Shown here piece after piece: positions 20,446-32,372 of a stretch of 64,000 nt of DNA. The first letter of the stretch is position 1, and each line of letters opens with the position of its first letter. The notes under the pieces were generated by a model that did no database searches, was not told the origin of the DNA, and worked only from the letters and a program-made list of their open reading frames with translations. Made by a program: the position numbers and the translations under genes. The DNA comes from Auriscalpium vulgare. Lineage: Eukaryota; Basidiomycota; Agaricomycetes; Russulales; Auriscalpiaceae. The DNA lies in contig JAHBBC010000015.1 in assembly GCA_019915015.1 (NCBI GenBank), positions 310,001 through 374,000 of the forward strand, written 5' to 3'.

Positions 20446-23400
20446 ATGACCCCCGTCAAGACGATAGAATTGGCCCACGGCTGGCATTGGAAGCAGCGCA
20501 GTTCGTCCACGACCGATATCCTCGCAGAGCTGGATGGCCCTTCCGTGGAGGAGCCCGCTTCTGTAGACGTCGGGGCGACGGCGGGCTGGAGGGAGACACA
20601 GGCATACCCATCGGAGGTCCACGTCGAGCTGTTGAAGAACGGGCTGATCCCCGATCCGTACAAGGGTTTCAACGAGCACAGCGTCCAGTGTGCGTGCGTT
20701 CTATTTATCGAAATCAGACATGACTTACACGAGAAATTGTAGGGATCGGTGAAGCGGAATGGTTGTATAAATGTCATTTCGCGTTCGAGACGGAAGGCGC
20801 CAATGCGCACGCGGCGCTCGAGCTCCTCGGTCTTGACACAGTCTGCGACGTATACCTGGTCTGCACCCTCTCATCTAATCTCGGTGCTAGCACTCACTTA
20901 GCGGCATCGTCAACCAAACAGAACGGGGCAAAGATTCTCGAAGCCGACAACCAGTTCCGCACATACATTGTTCCCGTGGAGCTGTCTGCCCTGCGCAAGT
21001 CAAACATCTTGCTCCTGCACTTCAAATCTGCAGCGCAATCTGCGCGTGCTCTGGAGCAGAAGTACGGTAAAGTGCGCGCGGGGTCGACAAATTTGGGCGA
21101 TGCCAGCAGAGTATACCTGAGGAAGGCGCAGTACGATTGGCGGTATGTGCTCCGCACCTCACAAACGCGCATCGCCACCAACTGTCCTGAATTCTTGCTC
21201 GTCGTAGATGGGACTGGGTGCGTCCGAGTAGTTTGCACATGCGCAGTGACCTGCGGCTGCTGAGTCGGTGCCTGCAATGTAGGGTCCGGAGCTCATGACG
21301 AGCGGGCCGTACCGCCCTATCATTGTCAGGGTGTACACAGCTCGTATTGCAGAGGTCCATGCCAAAGCTGTCGTGTCTGATGATTTGCAACCCTCCCTTA
21401 AGCTGGATGTCGAACTTTCTGGGACGATTTCCGGCGCGGTCAAGTCTCTGCGCGTCACTCTCAGCGACTCCGAAGGTAAACAGATCGAGGCGCAAGATGT
21501 CCCGCTCGCGTCGGACGGCAAGAACTCTCTCAAAGACGTTGTGAAATGGCTGCTGGATGGGAAGGTCAAGCTTTGGTGGCCGGTTGGGTATGGCGCGCAA
21601 GTGCTTTACACCGTCTCCGTGTCCCTTGTCGGAAACGTGAGCTGCTTACATACGTTTGCTCTGAACGAAGTTGACTGACTGTCATTAGGGCGAAGAGATC
21701 ATCGACTCTCAAACCAAGCGCGTCGGGTTCAGGAGCGTCAAGCTTGTACAGGAGCCGCTGGCCGAGCCTGATCAGTACGGCACGGGGACCACATTCCTGT
21801 TTGAAGTCAATGGTGTCCGTATGTTCATGGGTGGTATGTGCACTGCTATCCAGACGTATACGCTTCTCATTCGCAATTCGGAATTAGGCTCTAACTGGAT
21901 TCCCGCCGACAACTTTCTGACGACGATATCGGCGGAGCGCTACAAGGCCTGGCTGACGCTTCTACGCGACGGGAATCAGAATATGGTGCGCATCTGGGGC
22001 GGCGGTATCTACGAGCCCGATGTATTCTTTGATATCTGCGATGGTGAGTTCACGTTCATTCCAGCAAGCCTGTCAAACGCGCTTAATGACATGCACAGAA
22101 CTGGGACTGCTCGTGTGGCAGGACTTCCAATTTGCGTGCGGTGTCTACCCCGCTCATGACGAGTTCGTTGCGTCAGTGAGGAAGGAAGCCGAGGATAATG
22201 TCAAGCGTATCCGCCATCACCCTTCTCTTGCGATACTCTGCGGCAACAATGAGGATTACCAAATGGTACATCAATGGAGTGGTACGCACGGTTCCAAATA
22301 ATCTATATCATCTTCACAACACCTCTGACACTACTGACCGTCAGATGTTCCGACCCTTCCGGCTGTCAAAATCTACGAGGAAGTGCTTCCCGAGGTTGTG
22401 GATGCACTCACATACCCCCCATTGCCCTATCACAGAGGCTCACCATACGGTGGCAAGGGCTGGGACACCGCAGACCCGACCGTCGGGGACGTGCACCAGT
22501 GGGACATATGGGGTGGTAAGGAGTACCCGTGGCAGTCGTATGACCGCCTTGGCGGGCGTTTCGTCAGGTGCGTCCAGTCTCCGATCCTACCACGATCAAA
22601 TCTGACCCAAGTACTCGACTTTCGCAGCGAATTCGGCATCCCGTCTATGCCAGAGATGCGCACCATCAAATACTGGGCTGACGGTGCACCCGAGAAGGAG
22701 ATGTACGCGCAGTCCGCGCTCATGGCGCAGCATTGCCGTGCTGGCGGCTTCGAGCGTCGCTTTGCTATCGTTACGGACGACGATTTCAAGATATCTGATG
22801 ACTTGGAGACGTGCGTGGGCGCATACGATGCTCTCTGTGGGGTTGTGCTGATGGCGGCGCAGGACGGTATACAATCGGCAACTGATGCAAGCGGAGGCAG
22901 TGGGATATGCGTATCAGGTGTGGAGGCGGGAGTGGAGAGGAAAGGGGAAGCAATACGTGAGCACTCCAACGCCATCATGAAGCTTCTATGTCTCATTTGA
23001 TGTCCACTAGACTGGAGGTGTTTTAGTATGGCAAGCGAACGACTGCTGGCCAGTCACCTCTTGGGCCATTGCCGACTACTTCGTACGAGATTTCTTTGAC
23101 GGATCTGATGGCGTTATAACTGATAGTTGTGGGCTTCAGCTGCGCCCCAAGCCCGTCTACTACACGATAGCGCGTCAGCTTGCCGCCATCTCCGTGGCCA
23201 CATACCGTACCGTAAGCGCGCCTTTGCTCAAGTGCATAGCGATTCTTTGTCACACTGTATCAGGTCATCAAAAATCGAGCAAACGACCGGCCTCGCCAAT
23301 TCTACGAATTTGGTGCTTTCCAATCCCGCGACGCAACTATCGACATCTGGGGTACTAACTCCTCTCTCTCCGCCCTCCCCGCGACGCTCGAGCTGCACTG

Positions 23401-23887
23401 CGTCGATCTCCTCTCCCCCTGGACCCACACGGAAACGCACGCCGTCACGCTGCTCCCCAACCAGGCGACAGAGCTGCTGTCCATCCGCGTTCCCGCGCCG
23501 CCGAAGGACGGACTCACGCCGCCTACGGGGTACGCCGACTGGACGACGTCGCACTCGGTCGTGGTCGGCGTGCGCCTGCGCAACGCGCAGACCGGCCACG
23601 TGCTCGCGCGCCATGCGGACTGGCCGCAGCCGTACCGCTACCTCGCCCTGCCTGATCCCGCACTCAAGGTGGTCGTGGATGAGAAGCAGGGCACGATATC
23701 GGTGAGCGCGGAGCGCCCGGCAAAGGGCGTGGTGCTCAGAGCATTGGGGGAGAGTGAGGTGAAGTGGAGCGACAATAATATGGATGTGATGCCTGGCGAT
23801 ACGAGGGTGCTGGAGGTTGTAGGATTGGCGGGGCACAAGCTAGAAGTGGCATACCTTGGGAAGGAGAAGGCAAGCGAGATTAGTTGA
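20446..23887 (+). CDS. Beta-mannosidase, glycoside hydrolase family 2
   Basis: Exo-acting enzyme removing terminal beta-1,4-mannose from manno-oligosaccharides; no signal peptide is seen, so it is probably intracellular (type B). ATG 20446 has a strong context (CCACCATGA). Order: N-terminal galactose-binding-like domain (WIGEAEWLYKCHF, KAQYDWRWDWGPELMTSG), immunoglobulin-like linker, then the TIM barrel from GSNWIPADNFL with MVRIWGGGIYEPDVF and LLVWQDFQFACGVYP. The acid/base Glu lies in GNNE and the nucleophile Glu in SEFGIPSMPEMR (formed across an intron near 22567). Then VLVWQANDCWPVTSWAIADYF and the C-terminal domains end at TAG 23887. About a dozen short introns all join in frame. It looks functional. 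Confidence 0.93.
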
Positions 23888-24500
23888 ACCTAGAGGGGGT
23901 AAGGGAAACGTAGGGATTGGTTAGACAGAAATCTCGCTGTCGACCAGACCTTTCAAACGTTCAAACGTACAACAGTTGGCGGTTAGCTGTGTTTTTTAGA
24001 ATGACGTCGACGCATGTATCAGCAATCTCACACACTATCACTCTGCGCTGTATTCTTAGCATGCATGGCCGTGACATCGGGATGTGGTTCTGTTCATTGC
24101 GGCGTCCGGCTGATCATGAACCTAGTCCTAGTGGGGCACTCGGGACCGACACAACTCCTGTGACACTCGGCCTATGATTATTGGCCACTGGTACTCAATT
24201 ACACCATGACTAACCGTGCGTGTACTAAACTACAATTGTAACTACTTCCGAGCGTCACCTGCGACCTCATCCGCGAAGGGAAACGAAGGAGAACGGGAGG
24301 AGAGGCGGCATGAGCAGTAGCAGTGTGAGGGCAGGCTTCACTTTGTCCAACGCGTTGATTAGGTCGAGATAAGATTGCAAACAAGAGCTGGGGCAGCGGT
24401 GTATCCGTATAACCTGATCCAAGGAGGGTGGGGTATATAGATCCCGCTAGGGAGAGGTGGTAACGCGGAGATGAGTGAGGTGCGGAAGCGCACTGTGGGA
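23888..24500. other. Intergenic between convergent beta-mannosidase and receptor genes
   Basis: The 3' flanks of two convergent genes. No supported coding sequence. Confidence 0.45.
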
Positions 24501-26788
24501 TTATCGACATTGGCGCAATCGGACAAGGCGCTCGCAGACGCCGGGGAGGTGACCTGTGGTGGGTTAGAACTAGGGCGAAGGATGACTGGAGAAGCCTGTA
24601 CCAAATACGATAATGGGGCCCCAAGCGGCGAGGAGTAGAGCGAAGTGTTGCGATCCAAATGGTGTAGACTGACGACCCTTGCCCAGGTCGATAAGTGTAG
24701 TGAGTGCTGCAAGGACGAGGATAAAGAAAAATGCACTGCGAGGTGGTGTGAGCCGCAACCTCATTTAACAAAGAGCTTGACGCCACGTACAGTTGGAAAA
24801 CGACTAAACGCCATATTACAGGTGCTAGCGTTATTGGTCTTCGCAGTGTCCGCCGTGCTGATCCTGATAGCGCGACATGTCAACAAATCAAGAAAGGCGA
24901 ACGTGGAAAGGGACTCACGATAGAACTGCCGTGTTACTCTTTCCCCGATCGCTGGCTCCTCATCAAACTGTAGCTCCTCCTTCAACACACTCTTCCCATC
25001 CTTCTCCGAACCAGTATCATGCTCCCCCTCCTCCTCCTCCCTCAGTCCGTCCAGCGTGCGTCCCTTATACCCAATCGCCTCTAGCGTGATCTCATCCTCC
25101 TCCTTCAGCGACGCCGACGTCTGCGACGACTGCACGCGGGTGAGCGGCGGGTACGTTGCAGACGACGAACTCGCGACAGGCACCTCGCCCGCGATCTCCG
25201 CCTCCCGGTCCTCCTGCAGTCGCGCGCGCGCATAGTCCGCCGAGAGCTCGAGCGACGGGCGCAGCGGCGCATCCGGCGCGCGGGCGAGCGGGAGCGGGAG
25301 CGGCAGGTGGAAGCCCCGCCGCACGTCGAGGTCGTCGAGCGAGATGCGCTCGCGCGACGGCGACGCAGGCGACGACGCGGAGGGCCCCGGCACGGCGGTC
25401 GCAATGGCGATCGCGTGCGCGGTGCCGGCGGAGTCGGCGGGGTAGAAGAGCGCGCCGGGGTCGGGGAAGGACTGCACGTATTGCAGCTCGGGCGAGTCGG
25501 CCTGCGCGCGCTGGGCGCGGCGCACTTTGGCGGCGGGGACGGGCGCGAAGGTGATGGGCGAGGGAGTCTGCGTGCGGTCCGTGAAGATGCTACTCTTGTT
25601 CGAGATGGTCGGGGACGGGGGCGCGGGGAGGGCGAGCGAGGTCGCGGCCGACGCGAGCGGTAGCGGCGGCAGGGGGTCGAACTGCGTGACGGACGACGAC
25701 GCAGCGAAGGCCGTGTCCGCGGTTTTGGGCGTCTGCGGGTTCGTGCTGGGGAGCGAGGCGTGCGAGGAGTACTGCGTCGCGGTCATGTTCGTCGGGAGGT
25801 GCACGTCGAGCTTTACCTCGACGCGCCGCCGCTCGTCGGGCGCCTTGACGTTCGTTGCGAGGAAGTTGCGGCTCGTCTGGCGCTCGGCGGCACGCATGGC
25901 GCGCGGGGAGAGCGGCGCGCTGTTGGCTTGCATGGATGGCGTGACGGGCGTGTCGAGACTGGAGAAACCGAACCGGCGCGTGTGAATGTGCGCCTTGAAG
26001 ACGCGGATGGCCGTTAACGTCGAGAAGATGAAACAAGGAAGGGACATGAGCAGCGGCGCGCCGGCATAGCTGAATACACGGGGCCTGTAGCAGAATGAAG
26101 GTCGATGAAACGCAGACTGCAAGGCGCCTCGATTACGTACCAGAGCGGAGATGTCGCGTCGCAATGCATGTCGTCGCTGGGTTGGACAGCGTTCAACTTG
26201 AGGACGAGGACGATATACGCCGTAGAGGATGCGACGGGAAAGCCGGCAACAAACAATAAATAGACATGCCGCCAGGCCAATGGTCTTCCCAATAGAGCGA
26301 AGTCAAAGACTGCAGAGACAAATTCTGCAGAACACACTCACGGCTCATTGGCCTGGTGCACCGGGCGGGGCTTGAAGACAGTCGTGTATGTTGCCCAAGT
26401 CAAGCACGCGCAGATGCCGGTCAGGACATGCGAGCACACGGCGATAAGCACGGACTGGACCACGCAGAAAGCGTGAGGCATGCGATAGGGATCCATCTTC
26501 CATATCATGCCTGGCAGACACGGAAGTTCGATGGCAGATCAGCGCGCAAGAAGGACGAAGGAACATACCAAGGCAGAAACTACCCTCCAGGACCGTTATT
26601 GTGAGACAGTACAGAATGGGGGCCCAATATACGCCAGTGACGCCAGCAAAGGGGATGAGAACGAGCCACGACGCGGGGATGCCTGCGCGCGCGAACTCTG
26701 AGACTTTGGAACGTCGCAGACACAGGGAATGGCACGCACCGAGAAGCGCGAAGACAAACCAGACGATCTTGAGGGCGAAAGGGATCAT
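24501..26788 (-). CDS. 7TM receptor-like protein with a long Ser/Pro-rich cytoplasmic loop
   Basis: Multi-pass membrane protein; the helices resemble those of fungal GPCR-like proteins, though I cannot name the family or ligand. ATG 26788 opens MIPFALKIVWFVFALLG. Helices include SWLVLIPFAGVTGVYWAPILYCLTITVLEG, a segment with HAFCVVQSVLIAVCSHVLTGICACLTWATYT, VASSTAYIVLVLKLNAVQPSDDMHCDAT and YAGAPLLMSLPCFIFSTLTAIRVF. A roughly 330-residue low-complexity cytoplasmic region rich in Ser, Pro, Ala and charged runs follows. The last helices are recovered by splicing: RRPITLAPVIWRLVVFQ, then SAFFFILVLAALTTLIDL and PFGSQHFALLLAAWGPIIVFGHLPGV, with a stop at 24501. The loop length is unusual for a receptor. 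Exon borders at the two ends are my modelling. Confidence 0.7.
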
Positions 26789-28112
26789 GCTCCTGCTCCC
26801 TTCGTCTCCACCCTGCCAGAGGGCACTGGCCGATGGGAGGTCGTCGTGGTCGAGGTTCTCGGCGACGGTGCGCCGCCGCGACTTCGTGGGCAGAGGGAGA
26901 GAGGCGGGCGGGGTGGGAGCGTGGAGGGGCGCGGGGAGGGATATGAAATATAAGATTCTGATCCGAGGATAGAGTGAGCCTGCACAATCATCGCGGGGCC
27001 TGTTTCAAATGCTTACCCGGTACCTGCCACTGCATCTTTCCTACCCCGCGACGTCGACGAGCGCTATCTGCGCACCTCGGCACAAGGGAAGGATCGCGGA
27101 CAGCGGGGCCTCGCACTGGCCCCGCGCGCTCTTGTGCCGCGATGGCTGATGGGCGCCGTGCTGCGTTCCCACCCGAGTCATCGACGCGCCAGTGTGCACG
27201 CTGGCTGCGCTCAGATGACTGGCCAGGCTGACTGGCCAGGCTGATAGGTGATAACCGCGAAGCCCACAACTTCGCTTGCATCTCGCCGCAAATCCTGCAG
27301 AACCATCGCTTGCCGTCGCCATTGACCGCCCTCTTTGGAAACAGCGCTCGCGGTGCGTACTTCCGCTCGTCGCCACCCACAGCCGCAGCCGCGCAACGAG
27401 GCCGCGTGACACACCAAGCGCCCACGCGCTTAGCTGTGGCAAAGTCCCACCAAGTACAGCAGACCCAGCGCCTCACGAGGGAGTCCCCCCGCTCATCTCG
27501 ACGGACGTTGTTTTTCTGCTCTGAACGTCTCAACGGGCGCCGCACAATGACGATAATTCAGCCGTGCCTGCGAGCGTCATAATACCCCCGCCGGACCCAC
27601 CGACGGAGCGTCGCGGAGGCTTTAATTTGCGCCAATTACGATCACCGATCTACTATTGAGTCGCTGCAGTGTCATTGACCATACTATATTGCTTCGCGTC
27701 CCACACAAGTCAGCGGCGTCAGCCCGACCACTAGTGCCCGACCGCGCGCACAAAAGGAAGAATATTTTGTGCACATCCCTGTCTTCCAACCCCGCCCTCG
27801 GCTTGCTCGGCACTAGGCCAAAGACACCATACACCGGACCGAGTTCGGCTCTCACTCCCTTACATTTACTCATTTTACTCCTCTTTTTATTGTCGGTGCG
27901 ATCCAAAAGCAGCAGAAGCCCTGACGATCTTCCCGTTCGTGCGAGGGTGTCTCCGTCTTGCATGTTCGCTGGCGGTACCGTACGTAGAGCCTCGACCACT
28001 ACTTATGCGTTGCCAGCCGCTCATATCCCAGCCCTGCATGCGACCGACCGGACCCACAGGAGCTCGTCATTCTATTTCCGGCCACCCTGCGGAAACACTT
28101 CTAGATTGTCTC
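26789..28112. other. Intergenic, upstream of the 7TM receptor and 3' of the PTEN gene
   Basis: About 1.3 kb with no supported gene. A short direct repeat (TGACTGGCCAGGC twice, about 27218-27242) is the only local pattern noticed. Several 60-210-codon frames on both strands lack motifs. Confidence 0.45.
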
Positions 28113-31017
28113 CTAATCTTCCAACCCCTGCTTCACCTCAGCCGCCGTCCGCACACCCGCACCGCCCAGCACATCCTCCGCGACCCCGGCGCGCTTCTCC
28201 TCGCCGACCCCGACCTCGCTCGCCCCGCTCGGCGCGCGGGACGGCGGCGCCTCGGCCTGTGCCTCCTCCGGTGCGAGCCAGTCGAACGTGAGCTCCACGT
28301 CGAGCAGCGCGGCGCCGAGTCCGATTGGGAAGTCCAGGTCGGATTTGCGGAACGTCAGCGTGGTAGAGGTGGGCAACTGGCAAGAGGAGGAGGCTGGTGG
28401 GGGCGGAAGGTGGAAGGCGGGGATGAGCCAGAACCAGGTGAGGAAGACCTGTGTGTCACAGGTGGTGAGTACGTGGAGACTGCTTGTAAGCGAACAGTCT
28501 AAATACCTTTCCCAAATATATCTTGAACCGCACCTCACGGTTCGCGTCGAGTACAACGCCGTCAGCGTCCCCCTTCGAACTCAGCGTCTCGGTGACGATC
28601 TTGCCGTCCCTCTTCTGAGCCAACGCGTGAGTATGCGCAAGTCAGAACAGACCGCAACGTACCTCCTGCCCGCTCACGCCCAGCTTCGCAAAGCTCCTCA
28701 CCATCTTCTTCTTATCCCACTTCCCATCCTTGAACATACCATGTATACCCTCCTCAAAGCTTTGCCGCCTTTCCTTCTCCCCTTCATCTTTCGGCAACAC
28801 CTCGCCGCCCTTTCTGCGCCTCCCAAACCCGCCGACACCGACCTCCCTTCCCCACCGCTCCCACCGCTCCAGCGCGTCCACCAGCGCGTCATCGTACCGC
28901 GCCAAGCTCACCCACATATCCGTCGTGTTACCGTACTCGCCCGCCTTCGCATTCTGGCCCGCGAGCCGGATGAGCTGGTTCGCGGCCTTGAGCACGCCGA
29001 CCTTCACGCCCGTCGGCTCGCGCATGCGCACGCGCATCTCACGCAGACGCACGCGCAGCGGGGCTGGGGCGGGTGTGTGATCGGCGGTGGTTGGCGGGTG
29101 CGGCAGCGGCGGCCAGAAGCCCGCGGGTCCCTCGTCGCTGAGCAGCAGCGACCAATAGTACAGCCACCGCCGCTGCGACGGGATCGACACGCCCTGCCGC
29201 CCCTTCTTCGGAGGCGGGCCAGGGGGCGCAGGCCCGGTGAGTTCTTTGGAGGTGGACGAGGAGGATGTGGATGACGATGAGGAGGTAGACCGGGAGCGCA
29301 TGCGGCGCGCAGTGTGCAGCTTAAGCACGTTCGCAAGCGTGTTGGTCTTGGCCTTGCTCGCTGGGATTTCGCTCGCGTCGGTGAAGAGACTCTGCGGGGT
29401 CTCCACGCGCGACTCGCCGAGGACGAGTCGGTCATTCTGAGCCTTCGCTATCTCGTCCTCCGCGAACTTGGCTTCATTGGTGAGTCGCTCATTCACGAGC
29501 GCGTCGATGTTGTCTGGTGGACCGCCAACATTAATCGATACCTCGTCCACGTCGGTGTCCGCTGCGGTCTCCAGCGCCGTGTCTGGCGCGTCGTCTGCCG
29601 GCATTTCATTCATGTACTGCTCTGCGCGCTCCTTCGCCCATTCTTTCTTGACCTCAGACTCCGCCGCCTTGCCCTCGTCGCCTTGTGTCGGTGTGTGGTC
29701 CGGGCGAGCGGCGGCGTCATCAGCGCCTGTCTTGTTCGCGTCGTCGATGCCCGGGGGAAGTATCCCCTTGTTAATGTTCGCCCAGTCCCTTTTGGTGTAG
29801 TTGCGCTCCTGTTTCGGGGGTGTCGGTTGGCTGTCCAGAGACAGCAAGTACGAGCAAGCAAGCGTGCCCGAACGGCCTTTTCCGGCTGCAAGCACATATG
29901 AATGAGCGTTAGATACTGGTCAACGGCACGGCGGCTTAGCAGGCGCCATAGCTTATTTGGCGCTATGGACGCAAAGCACCGTCGGCTTCAGAGACAAGCG
30001 CGAGGCGGCACTGACCTTTGCAATGCAAAACGGCCACCCGTTCCGGCGAGCCATCCAACCATAGCCGCATTTCGCGCGCGACGAGTGGCAGTATTGCCAA
30101 TGGAGGAGCGCTGTGATTGCGAACACAATCAGTACGGTGGATCAGGTCCCGTGAACAGAAACAGAAGCAAAAGAAACATGACATGGCTGCCCGGCGATCT
30201 GCGGCTCACACCCAAGTGTATCGCAACAGAAAACTGATAGAGGCTGATATTTGGGTTGAAGGATCTGGGCGCGCAACTGCCAGTGCAGAAGCAGAGTAGT
30301 GGCATCTGAGCGGCTACACTCCGACTAGGCTTCCAGCTGTGTGTTTCCACTTCTGCCCATCATCTATATGAAATGAAATGAACAGGGCACTGCTGATATC
30401 CCGCAAGGAACATGAAGGCGCAGTGGATCCACCCGTGGGTGTGGGGAGCACCGATGCCGCGAATCATGATAGCAACAGGTGCGCACGACCACGATCTCAT
30501 TCCATCTATGGCATTGCACGCCAGCTGGCAGCGGCACGGACAGGATATGAAGCCGCCCATCCAAGCTGGACATGGTGCCCCAGCCGACACTGCGCATCAA
30601 GTGGATTACGACACGGTTCCCGGGGCGCAACAAAAGTCCCACGCAGTGACAAGTATACAGAACGTGAAACTCACTGATGATCCGGGAATGGATATCTGCT
30701 GACGCGCCCGCCGAAGACTGACGCGTCGTATGCGTTCTCGCGCACAGGACAGAAGTTGAACACCCAGTAATTGTCTCCGTGCCGGTGATCGAGAAACTTC
30801 TTCGCGTCCTCGCGGCGGTTGCGGTAGAGCCCTTCGAGACCAATCGCGGGGTACCCCATGACGATGACCTGGTCGGTGATGTAGGAGAGGTCTGTGCAGC
30901 GTCGGTGGCCTGATGATGTATGAGAGATCGATGCGGCGCACCTAGGTCAAGTTTGAGGTCGCCGTCTTTGAAGCGGGCTTTCTGGCCGGATACAAGGCGG
31001 CGTACGTAGTCTGTCAT
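28113..31017 (-). CDS. PTEN-type phosphatidylinositol-3,4,5-trisphosphate 3-phosphatase
   Basis: Lipid phosphatase antagonising PI3-kinase signalling at the membrane. The start ATG at 31017 gives MTDYVRRLVSGQKARFKDGDLKLDL, the PTEN N-terminal PIP2-binding type motif. It is spliced to YITDQVIVMGYPAIGLEGLYRN and NYWVFNFCPVRENAYDASVF. After a 564-nt intron come LPLVAREMRLWLDGSPERVAVLHCK and, across another intron, AGKGRSGTLACSYLL, which rebuilds the catalytic HCKAGKGRSG P-loop (Cys and Arg both present). A low-complexity insertion of roughly 200 residues (poly-Ser, acidic) separates the phosphatase from C2-domain sequence (RRWLYYWSLLL, REVRFKIYLGK, QVFLTWFWLIPAFHL). Stop at 28113. The insertion makes it much longer than human PTEN. 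Confidence 0.9.
30111..30674 (-). other. 564-nt intron of the PTEN gene
   Basis: The donor GTGAGTTTC follows RYPFPDH and the acceptor AATCACAG precedes APPLAILPLVAR, so the protein joins exactly. At 564 nt it is far longer than the 45-90-nt introns elsewhere in the window. I see no gene or mobile element inside it. Confidence 0.7.
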
Positions 31018-32372
31018 TTCGAGAAGAGCGTCGATGGGGAGGTTGTGAGGGTAGGGAGGTGAGAGGAGCAGACGATGTGGACGCGGGGGAGTTGCGGTGG
31101 TCGATGACATCATATGGGGTTTCCCGATCTGGTACACTTCGCTTGCCATGCTGCGATATACATATATAGGCCTGACGCTGCAATAAAATACAACGGTGAG
31201 ATATCACAACGCGCAAACCAGTCAAAATATGAAAGTACACGAAATGCCATCAGCTTTCCGTTCTTGACGGCGCGCTGGACGGTTCCTTACGCGGACACAG
31301 TCGCGCAGCAAGTATACCTGGCCAGGAGCGCCGTCGGGTCTCATAAAGGACTATCCAATCCCCTCAACGACATTTATGTTGGCATCATCTGGCCGGCTTC
31401 TCCATAGAAAGACAACATATGCAACGAAGATCACTCACCCAATGATATTCATGCCGTGAAAGCATACACCGCCTCCCGGTGTTCACAAGACTGTGGCGAA
31501 TGCGCAGTTGTCACCGAGGGAGGGGCCTGGGCATAGATTGCACCTCTAGAACGCCGTCTATAAGATGGGCGTGAGAGGGCAAACGCAGCGAATGATGATC
31601 ACCAGTCAAGGAGGCCTGAGATAGAACTTTGACCCACCTTCTCCGCTGTGCGAGGTTGCAAAGTGCCGACGTAGTCAAGACAACGAGCTGAACGGTGACT
31701 CGTAAAGGCTGCGCGTTTGGGGATGCAGGTGCGGAGGAGACCAGGAGCCGAACGCGTCGGCCATCAGGAGGCTCGCGGAGACGAGCTCGGTGTGCAGGTC
31801 AAACCGATTTTATTACGCGAAGGGTGCCAAAGCCGCGCCAAAGCCAAGCCGTCGTGCCTCGCTCACCCGGGCCACCACCAGCAGCGTCGCGCTCGCGCTG
31901 CACATTGTGCCAAGGCTCTTTATCACGTCTTTCCCGAAGCATGGACGCAACGTGTCCCTGCGATGCATCAAGAATTGTTGAGCAGCTGACAGTCGGATCG
32001 CGACGCCAACGCCTCGTTGTGCTCGTTCCCACCCGACCATCCACTCGACGAGGCACAGCGGCCGTGGCCACCGTGATTCGCTAAGTTTAACCTCCCAAGC
32101 CGTGGTCGCCCAGCCTACGGAACATGAAGGAGATACTCATGATGCGGCTGAGCTGACATCGCTGCAATATCGACATCAATCCCACACAGCCGAAGTCTAC
32201 CGGACTATATATCCTGATCCCAGTTCTCGCCGCTCCCGCCTTTCTTCTTCACAAGCGCTACAGAGCTGGTCTCGGTGGACACGCGCATATCTTGTTATCC
32301 TTCTTCTTCTGTGCATATATTCCCCTCTTGGTACGAGACGCGGGCACGTCTTTGGGAACGGTCTAGTATTAC
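31018..32372. other. Intergenic between divergent PTEN and Git3-like receptor genes
   Basis: About 1.35 kb serving two divergent promoters. Frames at 31695-32084 (plus) and 31799-32071 (minus) overlap each other and show no domain. I see no supported gene. Confidence 0.5.

Noticed and set aside
31695..32084. 130-codon plus-strand frame upstream of the Git3-like receptor
   Set aside because: Overlaps minus-strand frames of similar length; Arg/Pro/Ser bias and no domain.
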